Of a stretch of 64,000 nucleotides of DNA, positions 44,337 through 53,391 are shown piece after piece (within the stretch, counting starts at the first letter, position 1; the number at the start of each line of letters is the position of its first letter). The position numbers were made by a program, and so were the translations under genes. The stretch lies in contig CAVOLB010000130.1 in the NCBI GenBank assembly GCA_963696655.1, forward strand, positions 27,940 through 91,939. The letters run 5' to 3'. Below the pieces are notes generated by a model, which worked only from the letters and a program-made list of their open reading frames with translations, searched no databases and was not told the DNA's origin. This stretch comes from Hypericibacter sp963696655 (lineage in GTDB: Bacteria > Pseudomonadota > Alphaproteobacteria > Dongiales > Dongiaceae).

Positions 44337-45523
44337 GATTTGGTTCCTCCAGCAGCGCCGCGCCTGATCGCGTCAGGGCGGCCACGGAATTCATGGCGCA
44401 AGGCCTGGTCATGCTCGCCGAGCTTCGGTACGGGGCCGAGGGCGGGCCGCTGCCCGTCGACGATGACGGGCGGCGCCAGGAGCTCGACGGCACCCGCCGG
44501 CGTCTCGACCCTCGCGGTCGTGGCGCTGCGATGGTGCATCAGATCCTTCATCGTCGACACCCGGCCATAGGCGATGCGCACCTCGTTCAGCAACTCGCAG
44601 AGGCCCTCCGTCGAAAAGCGGCCGATCCGGTCCTGCACCTGCCGGTCCAGGACCTCGCGGTTGCGCACGCGGGCGGTGTTGCTGTTGAAGCGGGGATCGG
44701 CGGCGATCGCGGGGTCGCCCAGCAGCTTCTCGCAGAAGACCTTCCATTCGCGCTCGTTCTGGATGGCGATCAGGATCTCGCCGTCGCTGGCCTGGAACAC
44801 GCCATAGGGCGCGATCGAGGGATGGGCGAGGCCGATCCGGCGCGGTTCCTTGCCGCCATAGCGCTGGGCCAGATAGGGCACATTCAGATACTCGGCGATG
44901 GTATCGAACAGCGAAAGCTGCAGATGGCTGCCCTGGCCGGTGCGTTCGCGCTGGAGCAGCGCCTGCAGGATCGCGGCATAAGCCGCCTGCCCCGTCGCGA
45001 TGTCGCAGATCGAGATGCCGACGCGCGAAGGCCCTGAGGTTTGCGACCCGGTCACGCCGGCAAGCCCTGCCTCGGCCTGGACCAGGAGATCGTAGGCTTT
45101 GCGTTCGTGATCGGGCGTACCGGGCGCATAGCCGCCGACATCGCAGACAATCAGCCGCGGATAGCGGGCCCGAAGCGCGGTGCTGCCCAGCCCCAGCCGG
45201 TCCGTCGCGCCCGGCGCCAGGTTCTGAATGAAGACATCGGCCTCCGCCAGCATCGCTTCGACCAGCGCCAGATCCTCGGGCCGCTTCAGGTCGACGGTGC
45301 AGGATTCCTTGCCGCGATTGTTCCAGACGAAGTAGCTGGACTGGCCGTGGACATAGTCGTCATAACCGCGGGCGAAATCGCCCTCAGGCCGTTCGAGCTT
45401 GATGACGCGCGCACCCGCATCCGCCAGCCGCGAGGTCGCCAGCGGCACGGCCACGGCCTGCTCCAGGGCGACGACAACCGTCCCCTCCAGCGCGCCGGGC
45501 GTGGCTCCAGTCCTTGCTCCCAT
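44333..45523 (-). CDS. CaiB/BaiF-type (family III) CoA transferase
   Basis: This 396-residue family III CoA transferase moves CoA between carboxylic acids. The N-terminal VVVALEQAVAVPLATSRLADAGARVIKLERPEGD block and the NNRGKESCTVDLKRPED block are diagnostic. It is the first gene of the leftward acyl-CoA cluster and would activate the substrate. I prefer the ATG at 45523; an in-frame TTG at 45529 is possible. Confidence 0.92.
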   Translation of the reverse strand: MGARTGATPGALEGTVVVALEQAVAVPLATSRLADAGARVIKLERPEGDFARGYDDYVHGQSSYFVWNNRGKESCTVDLKRPEDLALVEAMLAEADVFIQNLAPGATDRLGLGSTALRARYPRLIVCDVGGYAPGTPDHERKAYDLLVQAEAGLAGVTGSQTSGPSRVGISICDIATGQAAYAAILQALLQRERTGQGSHLQLSLFDTIAEYLNVPYLAQRYGGKEPRRIGLAHPSIAPYGVFQASDGEILIAIQNEREWKVFCEKLLGDPAIAADPRFNSNTARVRNREVLDRQVQDRIGRFSTEGLCELLNEVRIAYGRVSTMKDLMHHRSATTARVETPAGAVELLAPPVIVDGQRPALGPVPKLGEHDQALRHEFRGRPDAIRRGAAGGTKS

Positions 45524-45656
45524 CGGCAAGACTCACGCGCCGGGAGCGCTTCAAGTCAAATATGATTTTGCAATGGCGGGTATAGCGATTTTAGCGGGAG
45601 CGGGCCCCGCCGCGAGAGGCGTGGCAAGGCTGGGAACCCTTTGAACTCCCACCCTT

Positions 45657-45670
45657 ATTGGTGCACCAAT
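45657..45670. promoter_or_regulatory. Perfect 14-bp palindrome upstream of the CoA-transferase operon
   Basis: ATTGGTGCACCAAT is a perfect inverted repeat just after the LysR stop codon and about 135 bases before the CoA-transferase start. Its place in the promoter region of the leftward operon makes it a candidate operator, perhaps for the adjacent LysR protein. Confidence 0.4.
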
Positions 45671-46632
45671 TACTGGAACAGAGTCGGCCGCTGGCTCTCG
45701 TCGGACAGCTCCGCCGTCCACTCGCCCTCGCGCACCAGCCGGCGCAGGATTTCCCAGGAGAGCTGGCCGATCGCGCGCGGCGCGTTGAGCAGGGGCCGCT
45801 CGGTCGAGTAGGCCAGATAGACCTTGCGCGTGATCGTCGGCTTCTCGAACCGCCAGATCCGGAAGATGCCCGCCTCGGCCTCCTTGTCGACCGCCATCCG
45901 GGGCAGGATTCCGTAGCCGAGCCCGCGCCGGACCAGCTTCTTGATCTGACCGTAGGAATCCACCTCGATCGCGGGGCTGATGGGAACCTGGGCCGAGAGC
46001 GCGGCGGCGTCGATCAGCTCGCGCAGGCCATGGCCGGGTCCCGGCACCACCACCGGCAGCCGCGCGGCATCCGCCATGTCGACGCTGTCGCCGTCGAGAT
46101 CCGCCTGCCCCTCCATCGACGGGCTGGCGAAGAGACAGATTTCTTCCGACAAGGCGTGATGGACGGCGAGGCCTCGGGGATCGGAGGTCGCATAGATCAT
46201 GGCGAGGTCGACATCGCCGCGTTTGAGCCAGCCCAGGATGAAGCCGCTCATGGCCTCCACGACGCGGATGCGGGCGCCGGGATAGCGCGCCCTCGCGGAT
46301 TCGATCAGCGGGGCCGCCAGCAGCTCGCTCACCGTGCCGGGCATGCCGAAACGGACCTCGCCGCGCAAGGCAACCGCCTCGCCCCTGACGCTGTCGGGAA
46401 TTTCGGCCACCTCCGCCAGGATGCGCTTGGCGTGGCGCAGGAGGCGCTCGCCGGCTTCGGTGGTCGCGACGCCCTGCGTGCTGCGGTGAAGCAGCGTAAT
46501 GCCGAGCTCATCCTCCATATGGCGCACATGCTGACTGAGGGCCGGCTGGGCGACGTGAAGCTGGTTGGCCGCCTTCGAGAATGAGCCGGTCTCGACCACC
46601 TTGGAGAAGTATCGCAACTGTCGCAGATCCAT
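45670..46632 (-). CDS. LysR-family regulator of the acyl-CoA cluster
   Basis: This 320-residue LysR-type regulator has an N-terminal winged helix (MDLRQLRYFSKVVETGSFSK, then AANQLHVAQPALSQHVRHME) and a periplasmic-binding-like effector domain. It lies immediately upstream of the CoA-transferase operon in the same direction, with 146 bases between them, and is its probable activator. The inducer is unknown. The ATG is clear. Confidence 0.92.
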   Translation of the reverse strand: MDLRQLRYFSKVVETGSFSKAANQLHVAQPALSQHVRHMEDELGITLLHRSTQGVATTEAGERLLRHAKRILAEVAEIPDSVRGEAVALRGEVRFGMPGTVSELLAAPLIESARARYPGARIRVVEAMSGFILGWLKRGDVDLAMIYATSDPRGLAVHHALSEEICLFASPSMEGQADLDGDSVDMADAARLPVVVPGPGHGLRELIDAAALSAQVPISPAIEVDSYGQIKKLVRRGLGYGILPRMAVDKEAEAGIFRIWRFEKPTITRKVYLAYSTERPLLNAPRAIGQLSWEILRRLVREGEWTAELSDESQRPTLFQ

Positions 46633-47037
46633 TCGGACCTCCCCCTGGGCGCTTTGTTGCCACCTCGGCCGACAAGCGGCACGGGTGATCTAATTGCTTT
46701 AGCAAGCTAGACAAATAACTTATGCCGGTTCAAATTTTGTTGCCATAGCCGTCTAGCCCACGCGCATGTCTTGCACCGGTATAAGCGTGCGCTGCAGCAG
46801 AACCGGTAACCCGCTGATTGGTTGACCGGATCGGCGGAGACTGCGATTGGTTCCTCGGCGACGCCATGTGAATTGTCTGCGCGCAGGCCGCCGCTTCCGT
46901 CTTCATGCGTGCGCGGGCGACGGGCTTGCGTCGGCGCGACGGCGTCGATGCACAGACGACCATTGAGCGATGAAGCCGTCCCCGCCTGCCAGCGATACGA
47001 GCATGACGATCGCCATCGAGAGCGCGACTGAGCGATA
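46633..47037. other. Intergenic region between two LysR genes
   Basis: These 405 bases hold no supported gene. The stretch at about 46690-46745 is AT-rich and contains the inverted repeat TTGCTTTAGCAA (about 46695-46706), a plausible regulatory site for the leftward lysR at 46632. The rest is ordinary GC-rich sequence whose open frames are out-of-frame extensions of the neighbouring gene. Confidence 0.5.
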
Positions 47038-47970
47038 TCAGAACAAGGTGTCGTGCCGGGCCTTGAGCTCGGCCGCGTGCTGGCGGACATAGTCGACCAG
47101 CAGCGCGGAGACGGGAAGATTGCGCGCGCTCTTCGGCGCGACCATCGCGACGGTGCGCTGCATCTCGCGCTCGTCGATCTCGAAACAGGAAAGCGCCCGA
47201 TCCTCCACCTCGCGCTTGACGCTGTGATAGGGGAGGATCGTCGCATAGGGCGTGACCCGGCCGGTGATGACCGATTTCACCGCGTCGAGGGAGTCCAGCT
47301 CGAGCTCAGGCTTGAGCGCGATGCCATGGCTGCTGCAGGTCCGGTCGATGATCCGCCTCAGCTCGTGGATGGCGCTGGGCAGAACGAGCTTCAGCCGCTC
47401 GATCTCGGCCAGGCTGCGCGGACGGCGGTTGGCGCCGGGCGAAGCGGCGGTCACCAGCACGAGCCGCTCCGAGAACAGCTCGATGCAGTCGACATCCTTA
47501 CGCGCGCTGGACTGATAGGTCAGCGCCAGATCCAGCTTGTTCTGGCTCATCAGGTTCTGGAGGTCGCCGGGATAGGCTTCGATCACCGTCAGCGTCAGGC
47601 CGGGGTGGTTCTCATGGACATGGACCACGAGGTCGGCCAGCAGCAGCGGCGCGATCGTCGGACAGACGCCGAGGACGACCTCGCCCTTCAGGGTCGAGGA
47701 TCGGTGCCGCAGCTCCTGCACCAGCTCGTCGAGGCCGTTGAGATGCCGGCGCGACTTGGCCAGGAGGAAGCGCCCCTCCTCCGTCGGCTCGGCGCCGCGT
47801 CCGGTCCGGTTGATCAGCGACAGGCCGATCTCCTTCTCCAGGAGCTTGATCTGGCGCGTGAGGGCCGGTTGCGCGATTCCGATCGAGCTCGAGGCGCGGG
47901 AAAAGCCGCCATGCTCGCACACCGCGATGAAGTATCGCAGACGCCGGAGATCGATTGCGGCCTTTTCCAA
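47038..47970 (-). CDS. LysR-family regulator at the end of the rhodopsin/symporter block
   Basis: This 310-residue LysR-type regulator has the usual helix-turn-helix (YFIAVCEHGGFSRASSSIG, then IAQPALTRQIKLLEKEIG) and effector domain. It starts at TTG 47970, 42 bases after the sodium:solute symporter stop and on the same strand, so it may be the last gene of the long leftward block and regulate it. The inducer is unknown. Confidence 0.9.
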   Translation of the reverse strand: MEKAAIDLRRLRYFIAVCEHGGFSRASSSIGIAQPALTRQIKLLEKEIGLSLINRTGRGAEPTEEGRFLLAKSRRHLNGLDELVQELRHRSSTLKGEVVLGVCPTIAPLLLADLVVHVHENHPGLTLTVIEAYPGDLQNLMSQNKLDLALTYQSSARKDVDCIELFSERLVLVTAASPGANRRPRSLAEIERLKLVLPSAIHELRRIIDRTCSSHGIALKPELELDSLDAVKSVITGRVTPYATILPYHSVKREVEDRALSCFEIDEREMQRTVAMVAPKSARNLPVSALLVDYVRQHAAELKARHDTLF

Positions 47971-48012
47971 ATCAATCCGTCCGTTGTGTCGTCAGTTCAA
48001 ATCTTTCGTCCG

Positions 48013-49917
48013 TCAGCGCTCCGCCAGGCGGCCCAGCAGCCTTGCGATCCATCCGGGAGTGGGCAGCCGTTCGAGCAGGCTCCCGGGAAGCTTGAGCGAC
48101 AGCCTTCGTCGCGGCACCGTCTCGATGATCGACAGGCGGTCGTGATAGGCCAGCCACCAGACGATGAAGACGCCGATGAACCAGAAAAAGACCTGCCAGA
48201 CGAGAAGCGAGGGAATCCCGAGCGCGATCTCGGCGCCGGTGAAGATCGGGCGGCTGAAGAAGCTGTTGCCCAGGATCGCGCCCGGCCCGAGGGCCAGGAA
48301 GGCCCAGATCAGGGTCAGCGACCATTTCGCGGTCCTGGCCGCCCGGCGGCCGGGCTCAGGCCCCTGAACCGCTTCCAGCTCGTCATGCAGCCGCTGGCGA
48401 TGATCCCGCTCCTCGCCGGCCCGCGTGAACAGCGACACCAGCAGGCAGGCCCCGACATTGAAGAACAGGCCCCAGCCCGCCGAGTGGATCGTCAGGGGCC
48501 AGCGGCCCCAGGGCAGCGCGATGAAGAGCCGCTCGAACAGGATCAGGCCGAAGGGCTCGGTGAAGACGACGATGATGATGCCGACGATGAGCCCCGCCAG
48601 CACGCCGCTCCGGCTCACCCAGGGCAGCCAGCAGAGGCCGAGGAAGGCCGGCAGCAATTGCGCGGAGAGGCTCAGGGCCAGCGAGGAGAAGACCGAGGCG
48701 CCAAGCGGCGCGAAGCTGGCGGTGAGGCCCACGGCAAAGAAGATCGCGGCCAGCGCGATGCGGGCGGCGAGCTTGCGTCCCGCCTCCGAGAGATCCGGCA
48801 GGACATAGCGGCCGATCAGCTCGATGGTCACGATATTGGCGCCCGAGGCGGCGAAGAAGGCGATGCCGATCTGGAGCGCCGTGACCAACAGCATGAGGAA
48901 GGCGATCCCCATGAGCTGGTCCGTGGCGCCCAGACGCGCGATGAAACCCGCGAAGGCCGCCGGGGTTCCGACGATATCGGGGGTGGCGGCCGCGGCGATC
49001 TCGGCGCCGATGACGGGGGCGATCAGCAGCAAGGCACCCGCCATGAGGCCGCCGGTGATCCAGACCTGCTCGAAGGCGAAGCCCTTCCTCGTGGAGGTGC
49101 TGATGCCGAGCAGGCCGAAGCCCGGGCTGAGCACGAGACCGATCATGGCGAGCGCGAAGGAGAGAATGGCCACGGTGGTCCAGAGACCGCCGATGGGCAG
49201 CTGCCTGCCGATGCCGTTGGAGAACTGGATGACGCCGGGAATCTGGTCGGGGAGGATCCCCGCCGGCGTGGCGATGCCCTTGGCGAGCAGAGCGAGGCTG
49301 TCGAAGCTGGCCCCGGCGAAACTGCCGGTGAAGAGCACCAGGGCCAGCACCAGGAAGCTCTGGGCCGCGACCACATAGACGACCGCCCGCCAGCCGCCGA
49401 TGACGGCATAGAGGAAGAGGAAGAACGCGGTGATCCAGATCACGAAGCCTGAAGGCAGGCTGCCGCCGGTCGCCGCCTCGACCAGGCTGCCGATCTCCGC
49501 CAGGCCATAGGCGGCGAAGGGGACCGAGAACAGGAACAGGATGACCAGGAAATAGATCCGGAGGGTCACGCTGTCGAAATACTCGCCCATGAGATCGCCG
49601 ATGGTGCGCAGGCCCGTGATGCGCGAGGCGAGCCAGACCCGCTTCTGGATCAGCGCGCCGCAGAGCGCGACCAGCACCAGCCCCACCGCCACATGGCTGT
49701 ATTGCAGCCCATAGAGCGAGATCAGCAGGAGATGGTCGGGAAGCCCGAGGCCCGCCAGCACCACGCCGGCGCCGGCGAAGATATAGCCCCAGGAGGGAAT
49801 CTCGCGGCCCGCATCGAGGAAATCGTCCGTCCGGCCGCCGGCCCGCGCGCAGATCGTCGCCACATAGATCGCATAGGCGAAGAACAGCCCCGCGATGATG
49901 GCGAGGGGCGCCGTCAC
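48013..49917 (-). CDS. Sodium:solute symporter family transporter
   Basis: This 634-residue transporter has at least twelve predicted membrane helices, resembling the SSS (SLC5) family of sodium-coupled carriers of sugars, carboxylates, amino acids or osmolytes. Early blocks (TDDFLDAGREIPSWGYIFAG, IGDLMGEYFDS) and the helix with GWRAVVYVVAAQ fit the family. A hydrophilic loop of about 40 residues and two extra helices at the C-terminus extend the usual core. The GTG start overlaps the upstream membrane-protein gene (GTGA), so the two are coupled and may form one complex. Confidence 0.85.
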   Translation of the reverse strand: MTAPLAIIAGLFFAYAIYVATICARAGGRTDDFLDAGREIPSWGYIFAGAGVVLAGLGLPDHLLLISLYGLQYSHVAVGLVLVALCGALIQKRVWLASRITGLRTIGDLMGEYFDSVTLRIYFLVILFLFSVPFAAYGLAEIGSLVEAATGGSLPSGFVIWITAFFLFLYAVIGGWRAVVYVVAAQSFLVLALVLFTGSFAGASFDSLALLAKGIATPAGILPDQIPGVIQFSNGIGRQLPIGGLWTTVAILSFALAMIGLVLSPGFGLLGISTSTRKGFAFEQVWITGGLMAGALLLIAPVIGAEIAAAATPDIVGTPAAFAGFIARLGATDQLMGIAFLMLLVTALQIGIAFFAASGANIVTIELIGRYVLPDLSEAGRKLAARIALAAIFFAVGLTASFAPLGASVFSSLALSLSAQLLPAFLGLCWLPWVSRSGVLAGLIVGIIIVVFTEPFGLILFERLFIALPWGRWPLTIHSAGWGLFFNVGACLLVSLFTRAGEERDHRQRLHDELEAVQGPEPGRRAARTAKWSLTLIWAFLALGPGAILGNSFFSRPIFTGAEIALGIPSLLVWQVFFWFIGVFIVWWLAYHDRLSIIETVPRRRLSLKLPGSLLERLPTPGWIARLLGRLAER

Positions 49918-50381
49918 CGCGAACCTCGCCGGCGCGCCCGGGGGGCCACGTCGCCGTCGGCCCGGAAATCCCGGATCACGTCGAAGCCCTCGAAGACGCG
50001 GCGCACCCCGAAATGCGTGACCATGTAGAAGATCACGCCGACGAAGACGACGGCGAATCCGAGGCTCAGCGGCAGGAAATTGCGGGCGCCGAAACCCGGC
50101 ACGAACAGCGCCGCCAGACCGCAGGCCACCACGCTGCCCGCATAGAAGATCAGGCCCAGCCCCAGCTCGCGGGACGTGAAGGTCGTGTCATAGACGGCAT
50201 TCACGATGACATGGCCGATGAAGGCGGCCAGCACCACGCCGAAAGCCGCGAGCATGTAGCCCCACCCGCCCGCGCCGCTCCCGTAATGGAACAGCAGGAC
50301 CGCGACGAAGCCGAAGGCCAGCCAGATCGCCATGACGAGGGCATGGCGATCCAGGGCCTGGGTCTTGGTCAAAGGATCCAC
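49914..50381 (-). CDS. Four-helix membrane protein coupled to the symporter
   Basis: This 155-residue protein has four predicted transmembrane segments (about 16-32, 42-62, 78-96 and 105-122) and a basic C-terminal tail. I do not recognise the family; it is longer than the small DUF4212 subunits known beside some symporters. It starts at GTG 50381 with GAGGAGATC upstream and overlaps the symporter gene by four bases, which suggests an accessory subunit. Confidence 0.7.
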   Translation of the reverse strand: MDPLTKTQALDRHALVMAIWLAFGFVAVLLFHYGSGAGGWGYMLAAFGVVLAAFIGHVIVNAVYDTTFTSRELGLGLIFYAGSVVACGLAALFVPGFGARNFLPLSLGFAVVFVGVIFYMVTHFGVRRVFEGFDVIRDFRADGDVAPRARRRGSR

Positions 50382-50416
50382 GATCTCCTCACCTCGCCCG
50401 GCTCACGCCACCCGGA

Positions 50417-52633
50417 TCAATCGTCGCCGTCCTTGCCCTTGTCGGGCTTGTCAGGCGATTGGAAATTGCGGAAGGACATGCCGCCGGCGCTGCCGAGATT
50501 CTCGATCGGGAGCCCGATATCCTTCATCAGCCCGTCGACGAACGCGACCTGGGTGCGATACTTCATCGCCGAGTTCACGACGCGATCGGTCATGCTGCCG
50601 CTGTTGCCGCCACCCCCGCTCCCGCCACCGCCGCCTTCGGCGGTCTCGGACGGGCTGTTGAGGCCGGGGAGCCCGTCGACCTGGAGGATCTTGATCGACT
50701 CGATCCGCTCCATCGGCTTGACCAATTCGCGGATGATGTTCTGCAGGTTCCGCACCAGGGTCTCGTAGATGGCGCTGCGCCGGCTGGCCTCGGACCGCGT
50801 GTTCTCGGCTTCGTTGAGCATCTTGTGGCCGGCGGCGTCCTTGGCGTAGCGCACCTCGGCCGCCTTGGCCTCGGCGATCTCGGCAAGCGCCCGAAACTCC
50901 ACCGCCTCCTTCTCGGCCTTCGCGGCCGTCACGACGCGCTGCGCCTCTCGCTCGGTCTTCGCCGAGGCGGCGATGAGCTCGATACGTTTCTGGCGGTCGG
51001 CGATCTCTTCCTCTTTGGCGCTGGTGACCTGCTCCTCAAGCGCCGCATGGGCTTTCCAGGCCTCCGCGGCCTTGGTCTTGGCATAGGCCTCTTCGATCGA
51101 CTTGTTGACGACCTCGATCAGCCGCTCCTTGTCGACGATCTCCACTTCCTTCTGCTGCTCGATCTCGAAGCGGTCGATGAATTTCCGGGCGGCGATGCGA
51201 AGCTCGTCGAGCTCGCGGTTGGCCGCGATGCTGGCGTCCTCGATGCTGCGATAGGCCGAGGTCTCCGCGATCTTGAGCTTCTGGTTCTTGCTGATCTCCA
51301 GATGATCGATCTCCTCGTCCTTCTTGAGGCGCTCGAGATTGACGTTGTAGCGCCGCAGGATCCGGGCCTTCTCCTCCTCGGCGCCGGCCAGCTCGTTGGA
51401 GATGCGGACCTCCTTGTCCTTCTCGACCGCCCGGATCTCGATCGCGCGCGCCGTCTCGATCCGGCTCGACTCCACCTCGCGCTCCTTGTCGAGCTTGGCG
51501 CGATCGATCTCGCCGCTGGCTTGCGTCTCGGCGATCTGGATCTCCTGCCGGGAGCGGATCTCGAGCTCCTTGACCTTGCGGTCCTGCTCGATCCGCTCCG
51601 CATCGATGCCCTGCTGGGTCATGATGCGCTCGGTCTCCAGCGTCTTGCGCGAGTTGATCTCGGTCAGATCGGTGTCGCGCTGCCGCTCGATCTCGAGCGT
51701 CTTGATCTCGGTGGCGGCCGTGATGCGCTCGGCCTCGACCAGCCGCTCCTTGGCGATGCGGATGCGCTCGCCCTCCTGCTCGGCCCGGACCTTGGCGTTC
51801 TGGACGGTGATGGCCGAATTGGAGCGCTCCTGCTCGATCGCCGCCTGCTGCGCGGCTTTCTTCGATTCGATCTCGCGCACCTGGTCGATGCGCGCATATT
51901 CCAGGTCGCGGTCGATCTCGATGGCGCGCTGCTCGGTCTCGTAATCCTTGAGCTTGATGACGATGCGCGCGTCGTTCTCGATCTGGTTGCGCAGCTTGCG
52001 CCGCTGCTCGATCTGTTCGGTCAGCTGGGTCAGGCCTTCGGCGTCGAAGGCGTTGGCCGGGTTGAAGACCGAGATGTCCGACTGGTTGAAGCTGGTGAGG
52101 GAGGCGTTCTCGAGCTCGAGCCCGTTGGCGGCCAGCGTCTTGGTCACGGCCGCGGCCACCTCGCTCATGAAGCGGCTGCGGTTGGCGTGGATCTCCTCCA
52201 TGGTCATGGTGGCCGCCACCGCCGACATCGCGTCCATGAAGCGGCTCTGCACGATCTCCTTGAGCTCGACCGCGTTCTGCGTCCGGTCGCCCAGCGTCCG
52301 CGCCGCGGTCGAGACCCCGTCCTTGGTGGGCTGGACCCGCACCGAGAACTCGGCGATGACGTCGACGCGCATCTTGTTCTTGGTGATGAGCGACTGTTCG
52401 CCGGTGCGCCGGATCTCCAGCGGCATCGCGTTCATGTTGACGCGGGTGATGGTATGGACGATCGGGATGACGAGGGCGCCCCCGCCCATCACGATGCGCT
52501 CGCCGCCGAGCCCGGTCCGCACGAAGGACTGGTCCTTCGAGGAGTGCCGGTAGAGCCAGTGCAGCAGATAGACACCAATCGCGATGAGAATGATGGCCAG
52601 GATGACGATTGCGATTGCGTCGGTGCCGGTCAT
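50417..52633 (-). CDS. Flotillin/SPFH-domain protein with unusually long coiled coil
   Basis: This 738-residue membrane-anchored protein has one N-terminal helix (about 6-26), an SPFH/band-7 domain (about 50-200, with IVMGGGALVIPIVHTI) and a flotillin-type helical region of more than 400 residues rich in Glu, Arg, Lys and Ala heptads. It ends in a Gly-rich linker and a conserved-looking tail. YqiK/YuaG-type flotillins are usually about 500-560 residues, so the coiled coil is extended. Flotillins organise membrane microdomains. It lies just downstream of the rhodopsin-like gene. The ATG at 52633 has GGGGAGGA upstream. Confidence 0.9.
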   Translation of the reverse strand: MTGTDAIAIVILAIILIAIGVYLLHWLYRHSSKDQSFVRTGLGGERIVMGGGALVIPIVHTITRVNMNAMPLEIRRTGEQSLITKNKMRVDVIAEFSVRVQPTKDGVSTAARTLGDRTQNAVELKEIVQSRFMDAMSAVAATMTMEEIHANRSRFMSEVAAAVTKTLAANGLELENASLTSFNQSDISVFNPANAFDAEGLTQLTEQIEQRRKLRNQIENDARIVIKLKDYETEQRAIEIDRDLEYARIDQVREIESKKAAQQAAIEQERSNSAITVQNAKVRAEQEGERIRIAKERLVEAERITAATEIKTLEIERQRDTDLTEINSRKTLETERIMTQQGIDAERIEQDRKVKELEIRSRQEIQIAETQASGEIDRAKLDKEREVESSRIETARAIEIRAVEKDKEVRISNELAGAEEEKARILRRYNVNLERLKKDEEIDHLEISKNQKLKIAETSAYRSIEDASIAANRELDELRIAARKFIDRFEIEQQKEVEIVDKERLIEVVNKSIEEAYAKTKAAEAWKAHAALEEQVTSAKEEEIADRQKRIELIAASAKTEREAQRVVTAAKAEKEAVEFRALAEIAEAKAAEVRYAKDAAGHKMLNEAENTRSEASRRSAIYETLVRNLQNIIRELVKPMERIESIKILQVDGLPGLNSPSETAEGGGGGSGGGGNSGSMTDRVVNSAMKYRTQVAFVDGLMKDIGLPIENLGSAGGMSFRNFQSPDKPDKGKDGDD

Positions 52634-52691
52634 TGTCTTGTCCTCCCCTGTCCCATGATGCCGCGTGCCCGCGGCAGCCGGACCTGATGGC

Positions 52692-53381
52692 TCAGAAACG
52701 CTCCTTGCCGGCGACGGCAAGGACGATCATGGAAACGGTTATGAGATTCACGAAGTCGGCGAGCGTATAGAGCAGGATGACGCCGCGCTGGTGCCCCGCC
52801 CCGATCACCACATCGACGAAATGCAGGATCGGCAGGATGGCCCAGCCGATGGTCATGATGAGGCGGATCCAGAAATAGCCGAGACGGATCGGCCCTGAGG
52901 ATTTGCGGACCGCGTCGTTCATGGCGCCGAAATACATCTCGCCCAGGATGTAGAGCCAGAACGCCATCGACAGCAGCACGCCCAGGGTCGGGTTGAAGAT
53001 CCCGCCATCGCCCAGGAAGCGGCTCAGCACCATCAGGATGGCCCCGACCGTGATGCGCCAGAAGACGCCCACCGGCACGGGGCCGGCGATGCGGGCGAAG
53101 AAGAAGACCGAGGCCACCTGCAAAGGCTGCACCACGAACCAGCCGGCATAGCGGGGCCCGGCCGTCATCTGCTGCGTCGCGAACCAGGTCTGCGACGCCT
53201 CGAAATAGAAGAAGGCCGAGGCCAGCAGAGCAGCACCGGAGAGGGCCACCGGCAGCCGCCAGCGCTCCGACACCCAGCTCAGGCCGATCAGCGCCAGCAG
53301 CGCCGTCGTCAGGGTCGCGATCGTCGCCACCTCGAAGGAGGAGCTGACCAGGTCGCTGGATGGGAACGCGGTTCCTAACAT
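52692..53381 (-). CDS. Proteorhodopsin-like seven-helix protein lacking the retinal lysine
   Basis: This 229-residue membrane protein has about seven helices and aligns well with proteorhodopsin. Helix C carries RYAGWFVVQPL (77-87), the family RYxDWxxxxPL motif. Helix F carries GWAILP (179-184), and helix G carries YTLADFVNLI (205-214). The key residues are altered: the retinal Schiff-base lysine is Leu213, the proton-acceptor Asp is Gly80, the donor Glu/Asp is Ser91, and the His of helix B is Tyr59; Asp209 is kept. It cannot bind retinal in the usual covalent way. Lysine-less rhodopsins (Rh-noK) are known. The ATG at 53381 has AAGGGA upstream, 10 bases after the ABC permease gene. Confidence 0.85.
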   Translation of the reverse strand: MLGTAFPSSDLVSSSFEVATIATLTTALLALIGLSWVSERWRLPVALSGAALLASAFFYFEASQTWFATQQMTAGPRYAGWFVVQPLQVASVFFFARIAGPVPVGVFWRITVGAILMVLSRFLGDGGIFNPTLGVLLSMAFWLYILGEMYFGAMNDAVRKSSGPIRLGYFWIRLIMTIGWAILPILHFVDVVIGAGHQRGVILLYTLADFVNLITVSMIVLAVAGKERF

Positions 53382-53391
53382 GAGTTTCCCT

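Noticed and set aside
40989..44570. A plus-strand open frame of 1193 codons
   Set aside because: It is antisense to four well-supported genes (hydratase, acyl-CoA dehydrogenase, MmgE/PrpD, part of the CoA transferase). Its translation is low-complexity Arg/Gly/Asp-rich sequence typical of antisense frames in GC-rich DNA.
46707..47246. A minus-strand open frame between the two LysR genes
   Set aside because: Its first half is an out-of-frame reading of the second lysR gene, and the remainder has no motif or ribosome-binding site.
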